The notes under the pieces: generated by a model
The model's database searches: none
Seen by the model: the letters and a program-made list of their open reading frames with translations, nothing else
What the model was told of the DNA's origin: nothing
Position numbers and translations under genes: made by a program
NCBI RefSeq assembly: GCF_020911925.1
Contig: NZ_CP087134.1
Coordinates: 4,464,001 to 4,528,000, forward strand
Direction: 5' to 3'
From: Flavobacterium cupriresistens
Lineage (GTDB): Bacteria > Bacteroidota > Bacteroidia > Flavobacteriales > Flavobacteriaceae
DNA: 64,000 bases
Shown: piece after piece, positions 53,615 through 60,976 of the stretch
Layout: every line of letters begins with the position of its first letter
How positions within the stretch are numbered: the stretch's first letter is position 1

Positions 53615-53620
53615 ATAAAA

Positions 53621-53649
53621 AAGAAGCTCAAAATGAGCTTCTTTTTTTG
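53621..53649 (+). terminator. Terminator
   Basis: AAGAAGCTCA and TGAGCTTCTT pair around AAA with a T-run. Confidence 0.85.
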
Positions 53650-53702
53650 CTTTACAATAAAAACCGATACCTTTTGCTTTTTTCTTTAAAAACTATATCG
53701 TA

Positions 53703-53714
53703 ATATTGCAATAT
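53703..53714 (+). promoter_or_regulatory. ArsR operator-like palindrome
   Basis: ATATTGCAATAT is a perfect 12-base palindrome 13 bases before the arsR start at 53727, suitable for a dimeric ArsR/SmtB repressor. Confidence 0.55.
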
Positions 53715-53726
53715 AAATATATACCG

Positions 53727-54059
53727 ATGGGAATTACAAAAACAGATTTTTTTACAGCCAGCCAGAATGAACTGGCAGTATTAGCTAAAGCATTAGGTCA
53801 TCCTGCACGTATTGCTATAATAGAATATTTATTAAAGGTAGATACCTGCATCTGCGGGGATATTGTAAATGAACTTCCTCTCTCTCAGCCAACAGTTTCG
53901 CAGCATCTAAAAGAACTAAAAACTGCCGGTTTAATTAAAGGAAGCATAGAAGGAAACTCTATCTGCTACTGTATCAATGAACCCGGGCTTGAAAAGATAA
54001 AAGGCTTCTTTGAGCATATATCAGATCATCTTGCTAAAAAAAGAAATGAATGCTGCTAA
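53727..54059 (+). CDS. arsR: ArsR family arsenical-sensing repressor
   Basis: This 110-residue winged-helix regulator has the ArsR core [52 protein letters not shown] (about 17-68). The CIC motif in helix alpha3 is the As(III)/Sb(III) site of many ArsR proteins, and the C-terminus ends NECC. The start at 53727 is chosen over an upstream TTG because the operator lies between. It begins the arsenic cluster. Confidence 0.88.
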   Translation: MGITKTDFFTASQNELAVLAKALGHPARIAIIEYLLKVDTCICGDIVNELPLSQPTVSQHLKELKTAGLIKGSIEGNSICYCINEPGLEKIKGFFEHISDHLAKKRNECC

Positions 54060-54069
54060 TTTAATAGAT

Positions 54070-54555
54070 ATGGAAATCAGAAAACTTTTAGCTGAAGACT
54101 GGCCGCAGGTCAAATTAATTTACGAAAAAGGAATACAGGCTGGCAATGCTACTTTTCAAACCAGCGCTCCGTCGTGGGAAGAGTGGGATCAGTCACATCT
54201 TTCGTCCTGCAGAATTGTAATCGAAAGTAACAACAGACTAATAGGCTGGGCTGCTCTAACTCCTGTTTCTTCTCGCTGCGTTTATGCCGGAGTTGCTGAA
54301 GTAAGTGTATATGTTGATCCTGCTCATTCCGGAAAAGGAATAGGTTTTATGCTTTTAAATGAACTTGTAAAGAAAAGTGAAACAGAAGGGATCTGGACAC
54401 TACAAGCTGGAATCTTTCCTGAGAATATAGCAAGTCTTCGCATACATGAAAAAGCAGGGTTCAGAATACTTGGAATAAGAGAAAAAATTGGAAAACAAAA
54501 TGGAATTTGGAGAGACACCGTTCTTCTAGAAAGAAGAAGCAGTCTTGTCATTTAA
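54070..54555 (+). CDS. GNAT acetyltransferase, ArsN1-like
   Basis: This 161-residue protein starts at MEIRKLLAEDWPQVKLIYEKGIQAGNATFQT, a pattern of phosphinothricin/arsinothricin N-acetyltransferases, with ACoA-binding VAEVSVYVDPAHSGKGIGFMLLNELV (about 82-107) and a terminal AGFRILGIREKIGKQNGIWRDTVLLER. Within an ars operon it most likely acetylates arsinothricin (ArsN). It starts ten bases after arsR. Confidence 0.85.
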   Translation: MEIRKLLAEDWPQVKLIYEKGIQAGNATFQTSAPSWEEWDQSHLSSCRIVIESNNRLIGWAALTPVSSRCVYAGVAEVSVYVDPAHSGKGIGFMLLNELVKKSETEGIWTLQAGIFPENIASLRIHEKAGFRILGIREKIGKQNGIWRDTVLLERRSSLVI

Positions 54556-54598
54556 CTCTTATTAAAAGAAGAAATAGTTTAACTAAATATATAAAATT

Positions 54599-55072
54599 AT
54601 GAAACTTTCAGAAATTAAAGAAGTATTAAAAACAGCAAATGCCGTAAATTTTGAATTGCCAAATGGGAAACTTGTTCCGGAATACTTTCACGTAACCGAA
54701 ATTGGTTTAATTACTAAAAACTTCATAGACTGCGGAGGAACCGTAAGAGAAGAAACTGTAGTAAATTTCCAACTTTGGGATGCTAATGATTATGAGCACA
54801 GACTCAAACCTCAAAAACTAATTCATATAATTGAACTATCTCAGAAAGTTCTTGGTATTGAAGATCATGAAATTGAAGTAGAATACCAAGACACTACTAT
54901 CGGTAAATATGATTTAGATTTTAATGGTTCAAATTTCGTTTTACTAAATAAGCAGACAGCCTGCCTTGCTCAGGAACAGTGCGGAATTCCGTCGGATAAG
55001 CCCAAAGTAAAATTATCGCAATTAAATTCTGACAACACCAATTCTTGTACGCCAGGTGGAGGATGCTGCTAA
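54599..55072 (+). CDS. DUF6428 protein of the ars cluster
   Basis: This 157-residue protein of unknown function starts MKLSEIKEVLKTANAVNFELPNGKLVPEYFHVTEIGL and is a regular neighbour of ars genes in Bacteroidota. It carries a Cys-rich end (CTPGGGCC) and an internal CLAQEQCG pair, which suggests arsenic or metal binding. It follows the GNAT gene by 43 bases. Confidence 0.8.
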   Translation: MKLSEIKEVLKTANAVNFELPNGKLVPEYFHVTEIGLITKNFIDCGGTVREETVVNFQLWDANDYEHRLKPQKLIHIIELSQKVLGIEDHEIEVEYQDTTIGKYDLDFNGSNFVLLNKQTACLAQEQCGIPSDKPKVKLSQLNSDNTNSCTPGGGCC

Positions 55073-55110
55073 CTATTAAACATTTTTAAACCATTACAGC
55101 CAATAAAACT

Positions 55111-55740
55111 ATGTTATATTCCGAGATTAAAAAAACAATTAATTTGTTTGATTTTGAGCAGATTTCAGAAGATCGAAAAAGTGCTGTACAACCATTGATT
55201 GATTATATTCAAAATAAAACAGATAATAAACTGGAAATCAGATTGAATTTAATCTGCACCCATAATTCCAGAAGGAGTCACTTATCGCAGGTCTGGGCAC
55301 AGACCGCTGCTGCCTATTATAAAATAAAGAGTGTTACATGCTATTCAGGTGGAACGGAAACTACAGCTCTATTTCCTATAGTAGCAGAAACTTTGCAGAT
55401 TTCAGGATTTAAGATTAAAACAATATCTGAAGGAACAAACCCGGTATATTCTATAAAGTACTCAGCGAATGAATTTCCTGTGATTGGTTTTTCTAAAGCT
55501 TATGATGATGAATTCAACCCGGAAAGCGAATTTGCAGCAATAATGACCTGTTCACAGGCTGACGCAGGATGTCCTTTTATAGCTGGTGCAGAAAAACGAA
55601 TTCCAATAACTTTTGAAGACCCCAAAATTTCTGACGGTACACCAGAACAAAAAGAAATATATCTTAAGCGAAGTCTTCAAATTGGAGCCGAAATGTTTTA
55701 TATATTTTCAAAAATCAAATATCAAAATGTTAGCAGATAA
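55111..55740 (+). CDS. ArsC-like low-molecular-weight phosphatase
   Basis: This 209-residue protein has an LMW-PTP fold with the P-loop [14 protein letters not shown] (CX5R, about 49-62) and the late Asp in FEDP (about 170). The thioredoxin-coupled arsenate reductases share this fold, and the cluster context makes arsenate reduction likely. The length, longer than ArsC (about 135), includes an N-terminal helix. The ACR3 gene overlaps its end by 14 bases. Confidence 0.85.
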   Translation: MLYSEIKKTINLFDFEQISEDRKSAVQPLIDYIQNKTDNKLEIRLNLICTHNSRRSHLSQVWAQTAAAYYKIKSVTCYSGGTETTALFPIVAETLQISGFKIKTISEGTNPVYSIKYSANEFPVIGFSKAYDDEFNPESEFAAIMTCSQADAGCPFIAGAEKRIPITFEDPKISDGTPEQKEIYLKRSLQIGAEMFYIFSKIKYQNVSR

Positions 55741-56455
55741 CTTTACGCCAACCTTAAGAGGCAAAAAATTAAGTTTCCTTGATCGATATTTAACACTTTG
55801 GATTTTCATTGCTATGGCTGTCGGCGTATCAATAGGATATTTCATTCCTTCCAGCGGTGATTTTATCAATTCTTTTTCAAGCGGAACAACAAATATTCCT
55901 CTTGCCATTGGACTTATTCTTATGATGTATCCTCCGTTAGCTAAAGTAAAATATGAACAGATGGGACAGGTTTTCAAAAATACTAAAGTTCTAGCTACTT
56001 CCTTATTTCTAAACTGGATTGTGGGTCCTATCTTGATGTTTTTATTAGCTCTGCTGTTTTTAAACGGATATCCTCAATACATGATCGGAGTTATTCTTAT
56101 CGGTCTGGCACGCTGTATTGCTATGGTTGTTGTATGGAATGATCTGGCAGATGGAAATAGACAATATGCTGCTGGTCTGATAGCACTTAACAGTATTTTT
56201 CAAGTTTTGCTTTACAGCGTATATGCTTATATCTTTATTACCATTCTCCCTCCTTATTTTGGGTACAACGGTTTTGAAGTAAATATCAGTATTGCACAGA
56301 TCGCCGAGAGTGTCGGCATATATTTAGGTATTCCTTTTGCACTCGGAATCGTAAGTCGTTATACTCTTATAGCACTAGTGTTCGAGCCGCTTTTATCTAT
56401 ATTTATTAACCTGGGTCTGCAGTTATTATTTATTGCCTTAATTAAAAATGACTGA
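55727..56455 (+). pseudogene. ACR3 arsenite efflux gene truncated at its 3' end
   Basis: The first 215 or so codons match ACR3-type arsenite permeases ([39 protein letters not shown]; the Cys in [20 protein letters not shown] is the catalytic one). After about 56370 the frame runs into IS6 DNA ([13 protein letters not shown]) and stops at 56455, giving 242 codons against about 345-350 in the family. The C-terminal helices with the second essential Glu are missing, so function is doubtful. Confidence 0.75.
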
Positions 56456-56790
56456 GCACTCATTCTTTGCCTTCTTCTGGTCAGAAGAAAATCTGCTGTG
56501 TTACTCAATTTATCGACTACCCTATATAAATAGCACCAAATACCTTTAATTTTTATATAAGTTTCGTCCATTCTCCAGCTAGCTCCCACTCTACCTTTTC
56601 TCTTCCTCATCTGTGATTCGATCAGTGGAGTAAATTTAAATAACCAGCGCTGAATTGTCGAATGATCCACTTGTATTCCAAGCATTTTCATTATATCCTC
56701 GACATCCCTATAACTCAATGTAAATCTTAATTTAAAATAAACCGCTTGAAGAATAATAGACTTAGGATAACAATGACCTTTAGTATTCAT
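56359..56790 (-). mobile_element. IS6-family transposase, C-terminally truncated
   Basis: The 143-codon frame starts MNTKGHCYPKSIILQAVYFKLRFTLSYRDVEDIMKMLGIQVDHSTIQRWLFKFTPLIE, the HTH region of IS6-family transposases, with the first D of the DDE triad in RMDETYIKIKG (about 87) and the second near INIDKSGSN. The last Glu is missing: it joins the truncated ACR3 gene instead. An IS6-like end AATGCGACAAAGCC lies at about 56831. Full-length members are about 230 residues. Confidence 0.85.
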
Positions 56791-56863
56791 TTGATGAGTT
56801 TTAAATCTTTAAAGGTAAAAGCTATTTGCAAATGCGACAAAGCCAAGATTTGTTGTATTTACA

Positions 56864-56891
56864 ACAAAACCCGCTAAATAACGGGTTTTGT
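56864..56891. terminator. Terminator-like hairpin near the IS6 end
   Basis: ACAAAACCCG and CGGGTTTTGT pair around CTAAATAA, on the edge of the IS6 remnant. Confidence 0.6.
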
Positions 56892-56997
56892 ATTTGTTGT
56901 CTTTGTCGATTTTTCTATGCACCAAACAAAAGGATTCGTACGGGAGCGGTAGAATCTTAACTTTTTGAAAGATTTCTGCGCAGCGCCCATCGATTTA

Positions 56998-57453
56998 TTA
57001 TTTTTTAAGGTTTTTATCTTTAAATAATTTCCCAACAAATTTTCTATACCAAGAAAACTGATTAATTGTAAAAATCAAAAGGATAATGGCTGTAGAACAG
57101 ATTGCAATAACAAACATATTGAGTGCGATGGCCATACCTACAGCAGAAGTTGTCCATAAACCAGCTGCAGTTGTTAATCCCTTAGGAAGATTTTTTTCAT
57201 CCCTAAAAATAAGTCCGGCTCCTATAAAACCAAGTCCTGTTGCAATAGCCGCAAGCATTCTGGCAATAGCAGATTTATCTTCTGTGAGATGAGCAGCAAT
57301 AGAAACAAAAAGACAAGAAGCCACACAAATACAGGCAAAAGTTCGCACACCTGCATTCTGATGTTCTCTTTCTCTCTCAACACCAATAATTCCTCCCAAT
57401 AGAAGCGCCAACAATAGTTTGGCAGAGAGCAACAGTTCAAATTCTATATCCAT
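56998..57453 (-). CDS. MgtC/SapB family protein
   Basis: This 151-residue membrane protein starts at MDIEFELLLSAKLLLALLLGGIIGVERE, the MgtC signature, followed by NAGVRTFACICVASCLFVSIA and GLGFIGAGLIFRD(EK), and ends in a short C-terminal tail. The GTG at 57477 gives a longer frame but the ATG matches the family. MgtC proteins act in magnesium homeostasis or virulence. It is inside the island and probably cotranscribed with the bestrophin gene (36 bases). Confidence 0.88.
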   Translation of the reverse strand: MDIEFELLLSAKLLLALLLGGIIGVEREREHQNAGVRTFACICVASCLFVSIAAHLTEDKSAIARMLAAIATGLGFIGAGLIFRDEKNLPKGLTTAAGLWTTSAVGMAIALNMFVIAICSTAIILLIFTINQFSWYRKFVGKLFKDKNLKK

Positions 57454-57489
57454 AGTGAAATACTTTTTTAATGCCACATTGAACTCTTA

Positions 57490-58371
57490 TTACATCTCGT
57501 AATACAGCTCATTTTTTTCCTTTACAGGTATATTTACTGCCCCTGTCATTTCGAGCAGATTGATCTCTATTGTTTTTGCAAGCGAAGTCATTGGTGTGTC
57601 AACAGGTGTATTTTCAAAAGGATCCTGCATTATGATAGCTGTTTTTTCTATCGAAATAAACAAAACAGGAATTAATATCGTTATAAGAACCTCTGCAACC
57701 AACTGTGAGTCTTCGAGACCAAAGGGAAGTATCGCTGCAAATACATAGATCAAGATATGAACCAATACACTGTATGATTTTGGAAAGACGGTATTTTTTA
57801 AACGCTCACATTTGCCCATACTATCGCAAAGCCTGGCTAATGTTTCATTTAACTGCACCTGTTTAAATTCTGAAATTAAGCCTCGTGATGCCATTTCTGC
57901 AATGTTCAAAGAGTGCTCATCCAACAAAGCATTTGGTATATTAGCTGCTTTGATCTGAAAGGTAGTAAGGTAAGTCTGTACCCTGGATGAGAACTGCTGC
58001 TTGCGTAATGACTCTCCCAATGCATAAAGCCAGATGATCTGTCTTTCTGTAAAAACTTCAACAATCTCTTTATTTTCCTTTGAGGTAAATTGGATTATCT
58101 GTCGGATTAAAGTCCTGGAATCATTTACTATAGCTCCCCAAACGGTTCGGGCTTCCCACCATCTTTCGTACGACTGTGCTGTCCGAAAAGCAAGAAGAAG
58201 AGAAACCGCAGTACCCACTAATGCGGGAATACTTAACGGCAGAGATACCTGTTGAAATATGGGATGCATATCGAGCAGTCCAATTGATACCGCAAATACT
58301 ACGATCAGTAAAATCTGCGATCTTATCTCATTGACAAAATACAAAAGTGATATTCTTTTATTTAATAACAT
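57490..58371 (-). CDS. Bestrophin family channel
   Basis: This 293-residue membrane protein resembles the bestrophin-like (UPF0187/YneE) channels: NEIRSQILLIVVFAV near the start, SLPLSIPALVGTAVSLLLAFRTAQSYERWWEARTVWGAIVNDSR (about 42-85), the diagnostic block of the family, then a helical second half with FAAILPFGLEDSQLVAEVLITILIPVLFI. Such channels conduct anions. It precedes the MgtC-like gene. Confidence 0.88.
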   Translation of the reverse strand: MLLNKRISLLYFVNEIRSQILLIVVFAVSIGLLDMHPIFQQVSLPLSIPALVGTAVSLLLAFRTAQSYERWWEARTVWGAIVNDSRTLIRQIIQFTSKENKEIVEVFTERQIIWLYALGESLRKQQFSSRVQTYLTTFQIKAANIPNALLDEHSLNIAEMASRGLISEFKQVQLNETLARLCDSMGKCERLKNTVFPKSYSVLVHILIYVFAAILPFGLEDSQLVAEVLITILIPVLFISIEKTAIIMQDPFENTPVDTPMTSLAKTIEINLLEMTGAVNIPVKEKNELYYEM

Positions 58372-59040
58372 AAATGATGATTATAAATTTAACGACTGAC
58401 TCAATATCTGATTATTCAAATATAAAAATTTAAACTGACGTAAAAGTTATTTTATAAATGCGACAGCGCTATTTGGACTGCCTGTTATTAAACTTTAAAA
58501 AACGTAAAGGTTCAGAAAGGAATACCAAAACTTAAAACCGCCGAATTAAGTAACGAACTCCAGCGGCTCTACATCATAAAAAGAAAAAACAGCATGACCC
58601 AAGCTGCTTTTCTCCTGGACTTGATACCTTTTCCGCCACAAAATGTTAAGGCAATTTTTCTTTGAGTCATTGAAAAGTCGTGAAAATTTTGTATTTTCTC
58701 CACTTGAAGCAATAATGAATTATAGTGTAAATTTAAACGGATAAACAAGTCTGGAGAGTTCAACATTTATAAAAACACTTAGAAAATTTGTGGCGCAGCA
58801 TAAAAAAATATTGAGAAATGCAATATATAAGCAGGATGCGGAGCTATAGTTCTGATCCATTTCTCATCATGTTGTAAGTAATTAAAAAACAGAAACAAAC
58901 AACATTTTCGCACTCCCATTTTTTGCATTCTTGTAAAGAATAAATAATCTTGAAAATATAAGTGATTTTTAAAAGTTAACCTTAAAAATTAACAATTTTA
59001 GTTTTGTGGCAGAATCATGGCACAAGCGCTAATAAAAAAA
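58372..59040. other. Gene-free stretch with IS6 end and decayed DNA
   Basis: No ORF in this stretch is convincing. An IS6-like terminal motif AAATGCGACAGCGC lies at about 58456, the third such end in the island. A short frame reading QRLYIIKRKNSMTQAAFLLD is visible near 58560-58630 and is broken before and after. A 65-codon frame on the other strand is not convincing. Confidence 0.5.
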
Positions 59041-59099
59041 TAAAATTGTAGTATAAGCAGGCCTTTACAACGATAGGTTCCAATCCTGCTCTCTCCACC
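59041..59099 (+). pseudogene. Decayed tRNA-like remnant at attR
   Basis: TAGTATAAGCAGGCC, then AGGTTCCAATCCTGC, then CTCTCCA echo a tRNA 3' half: the T-loop is GTTCCAATC instead of GTTCGAATC and the acceptor reads TCTCTCC instead of TCTCCCC. No proper acceptor 5' strand is present, so it is not functional. Confidence 0.55.
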
Positions 59100-59182
59100 A
59101 AAAAAGTCCTAATTTTCATTAGGACTTTTTTTTATTTCAAAGAGACTCAAAAATCGTGAGAAGATCTGAAAATTTAAGGATT
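59075..59182 (+). repeat. attR-like 108-bp repeat
   Basis: This is the second copy of the stretch at 52577-52684. The hairpin loop reads TTTC instead of GAAA, so the whole terminator palindrome is the inverted complement of the first copy. Small changes elsewhere (T-loop G to C, ACT to ACC, TTG to TCG). Confidence 0.75.
59097..59131 (+). terminator. Terminator hairpin, inverted version
   Basis: AAAGTCCTAAT and ATTAGGACTTT pair around TTTC, followed by T residues. Confidence 0.7.
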
Positions 59183-59197
59183 TGAATATCCCTAAAA

Positions 59198-59662
59198 CTA
59201 TTTTACATTTTCATTTATTTTTTCAAAAATGTATTTTGGAGATTCAAAATCAATTGGTATTTCGGTATCAAAATAACGAAAACCCAACCATTTGGTTAAA
59301 ACACCGGAACCATAAATTAACTTTTTGTTCCTCATCAATAGTGTAATTGGTAGAGATTCTCCCTGACCACCATAAGAAATATAATAATAATTACCAATTA
59401 ATGTATCTCCAACTATTTTACCCCTTACATATCCTGAATCCATAATTGCCTTACTTCCATACATTATTTTAAATTCACCCTTAAAATAATTTTTACTTTT
59501 TGAAATAGTTAAGTCAGCTGTATCACGTCCATTAATCGCCCTGTAATAATGATATTTCTCTCTAAATTTATTTTTCCTATTACAGCTAATGAAAAACACT
59601 AATGAAAATAGTATCAATAGCATAATAGTACTGTTTTTTAGTAACCTCTTTATTTTTTGCAT
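59198..59662 (-). CDS. Lipoprotein of the ABC export operon
   Basis: This 154-residue lipoprotein has signal SLVFFISCNRKNK; the mature part has GRDTADLTISKSKNYFKGEFKIMYG, a beta-rich pattern. It is not recognised. It is the last gene of the operon with TolC and ABC genes, 18 bases after the TolC gene. Confidence 0.7.
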   Translation of the reverse strand: MQKIKRLLKNSTIMLLILFSLVFFISCNRKNKFREKYHYYRAINGRDTADLTISKSKNYFKGEFKIMYGSKAIMDSGYVRGKIVGDTLIGNYYYISYGGQGESLPITLLMRNKKLIYGSGVLTKWLGFRYFDTEIPIDFESPKYIFEKINENVK

Positions 59663-59680
59663 ATTGATTTCATTAATTTT

Positions 59681-60976
59681 TTACAAACTATTATTTTTCA
59701 ATAAATTTATTTTAAGGTCTATATATTGTAATTGAAGATCATTTTTTAAAACTTCATATTTTGTTACGAGAAATTGATTTTTTACTGTAGCATATAAAAT
59801 AGCTTCTATTTTTCCATTAGTGAATTTTGCCTGAGTAGTACCGAAAGAAGCTTCTGCAAACATCTGTTTTTCATTCAATTTTTGCTGAAGCTTTAAATAG
59901 TTTGTTTTCTTTTGTTCCTCTAAATCAAGTTCTTTATCCAATTCTTGTTTCGCTCTTTCCATTGCAAGTTTTGCCTTTTCACTTTCTATCTTAGCCGCAC
60001 TTATTCTTTTATTACTTCTAAATCCATTAAAAATCGGAATAGCTAACTGCATACCTACTTCCTGATTTTTATTATCTGATAATTGAACAAAAAAATCATT
60101 TGAAGTAGTTTGATTAATATTTTTATAAAAAAAAGTAGAATACCCGTAATAAGCCGATAACACAGGTAATTTACTTGCCTTTTCTAAATTTATTGACTTC
60201 ATGCTATTTTGATAATTTAGCAGCGAAAATTTTATTTTAGGATTATACTTTTCTTCGGAAATATTAAGCGAATTTTCTTCTCTGGATGTTTCTAAATTAA
60301 TTTTATCCACATCAAAATCAAAGACATTCATTAATTGAAACAACTCCTTTTTTTTAATTAGATATAATTGCTCTGTTTGTAAATTCCGATTTTCATCTTC
60401 TGAATAACTTAATTGCATGTCATACAAATCACTTTGCGGCTTATTGCCAATAGCAACTTCCTTTGTAACTCTATTTAAGTTAAATAAAGATTGGACAAGT
60501 TCTTCATTCTGAATTTTTAATAACTCTTGCGTATAAAGAGCTTGATAGTAACTTTCTAAAAGTTGTAGCTTATATTCATTTTCTAAAACTTCTTTTTCGA
60601 CACGAGCCAATTCAATATTTATCTTGTCTTTTTTAGCATTAGTAAAGTGGCTAAAATCAATTAAATTTGATCTTGCATTCAGGTAAAAATTATCTTGTTG
60701 GATATTAGAACTTACCCTACCATTCGTAGAAGGATCTATCGTTGATCCAAAATTATATACTTCCTCTCCATGTAAAGTAATACCGGGTAACATCCGATTT
60801 AATACAGAGTTCTGTAATTTTTCTACTCTTTTAACCTCAAGCTGCCTAATTTTGATATCTATGTTATTTTGCAAAGCTACTTCCATACATTTTGTAAGCG
60901 TCCAAGAAATATCTTGGCCGCTTACAAAAGCAGAAAATGTTAAAAAGAGAATGGTAAGAGCGATCCTTTTATTCAT
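59681..60976 (-). CDS. TolC family outer-membrane protein
   Basis: This 431-residue channel protein has a signal peptide (MNKRIALTILFLTFSAFVSGQ) and an OEP fold: WTLTKCMEVALQNNIDIKIRQLEV, coiled-coil-rich halves (about 100-200 and 310-400) and a central LDLEEQKKTNYLKLQQKLNEK. It is the outer-membrane partner of the MacB-type ABC transporter just upstream; the starts overlap by eight bases. No periplasmic adaptor is inside the window; it may be upstream, past the edge. Confidence 0.88.
   Translation of the reverse strand: MNKRIALTILFLTFSAFVSGQDISWTLTKCMEVALQNNIDIKIRQLEVKRVEKLQNSVLNRMLPGITLHGEEVYNFGSTIDPSTNGRVSSNIQQDNFYLNARSNLIDFSHFTNAKKDKINIELARVEKEVLENEYKLQLLESYYQALYTQELLKIQNEELVQSLFNLNRVTKEVAIGNKPQSDLYDMQLSYSEDENRNLQTEQLYLIKKKELFQLMNVFDFDVDKINLETSREENSLNISEEKYNPKIKFSLLNYQNSMKSINLEKASKLPVLSAYYGYSTFFYKNINQTTSNDFFVQLSDNKNQEVGMQLAIPIFNGFRSNKRISAAKIESEKAKLAMERAKQELDKELDLEEQKKTNYLKLQQKLNEKQMFAEASFGTTQAKFTNGKIEAILYATVKNQFLVTKYEVLKNDLQLQYIDLKINLLKNNSL

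Noticed and set aside
58569..58766. A 65-codon frame on the minus strand in the island
   Set aside because: It has no clear promoter, no recognisable pattern, and the surrounding DNA looks decayed.
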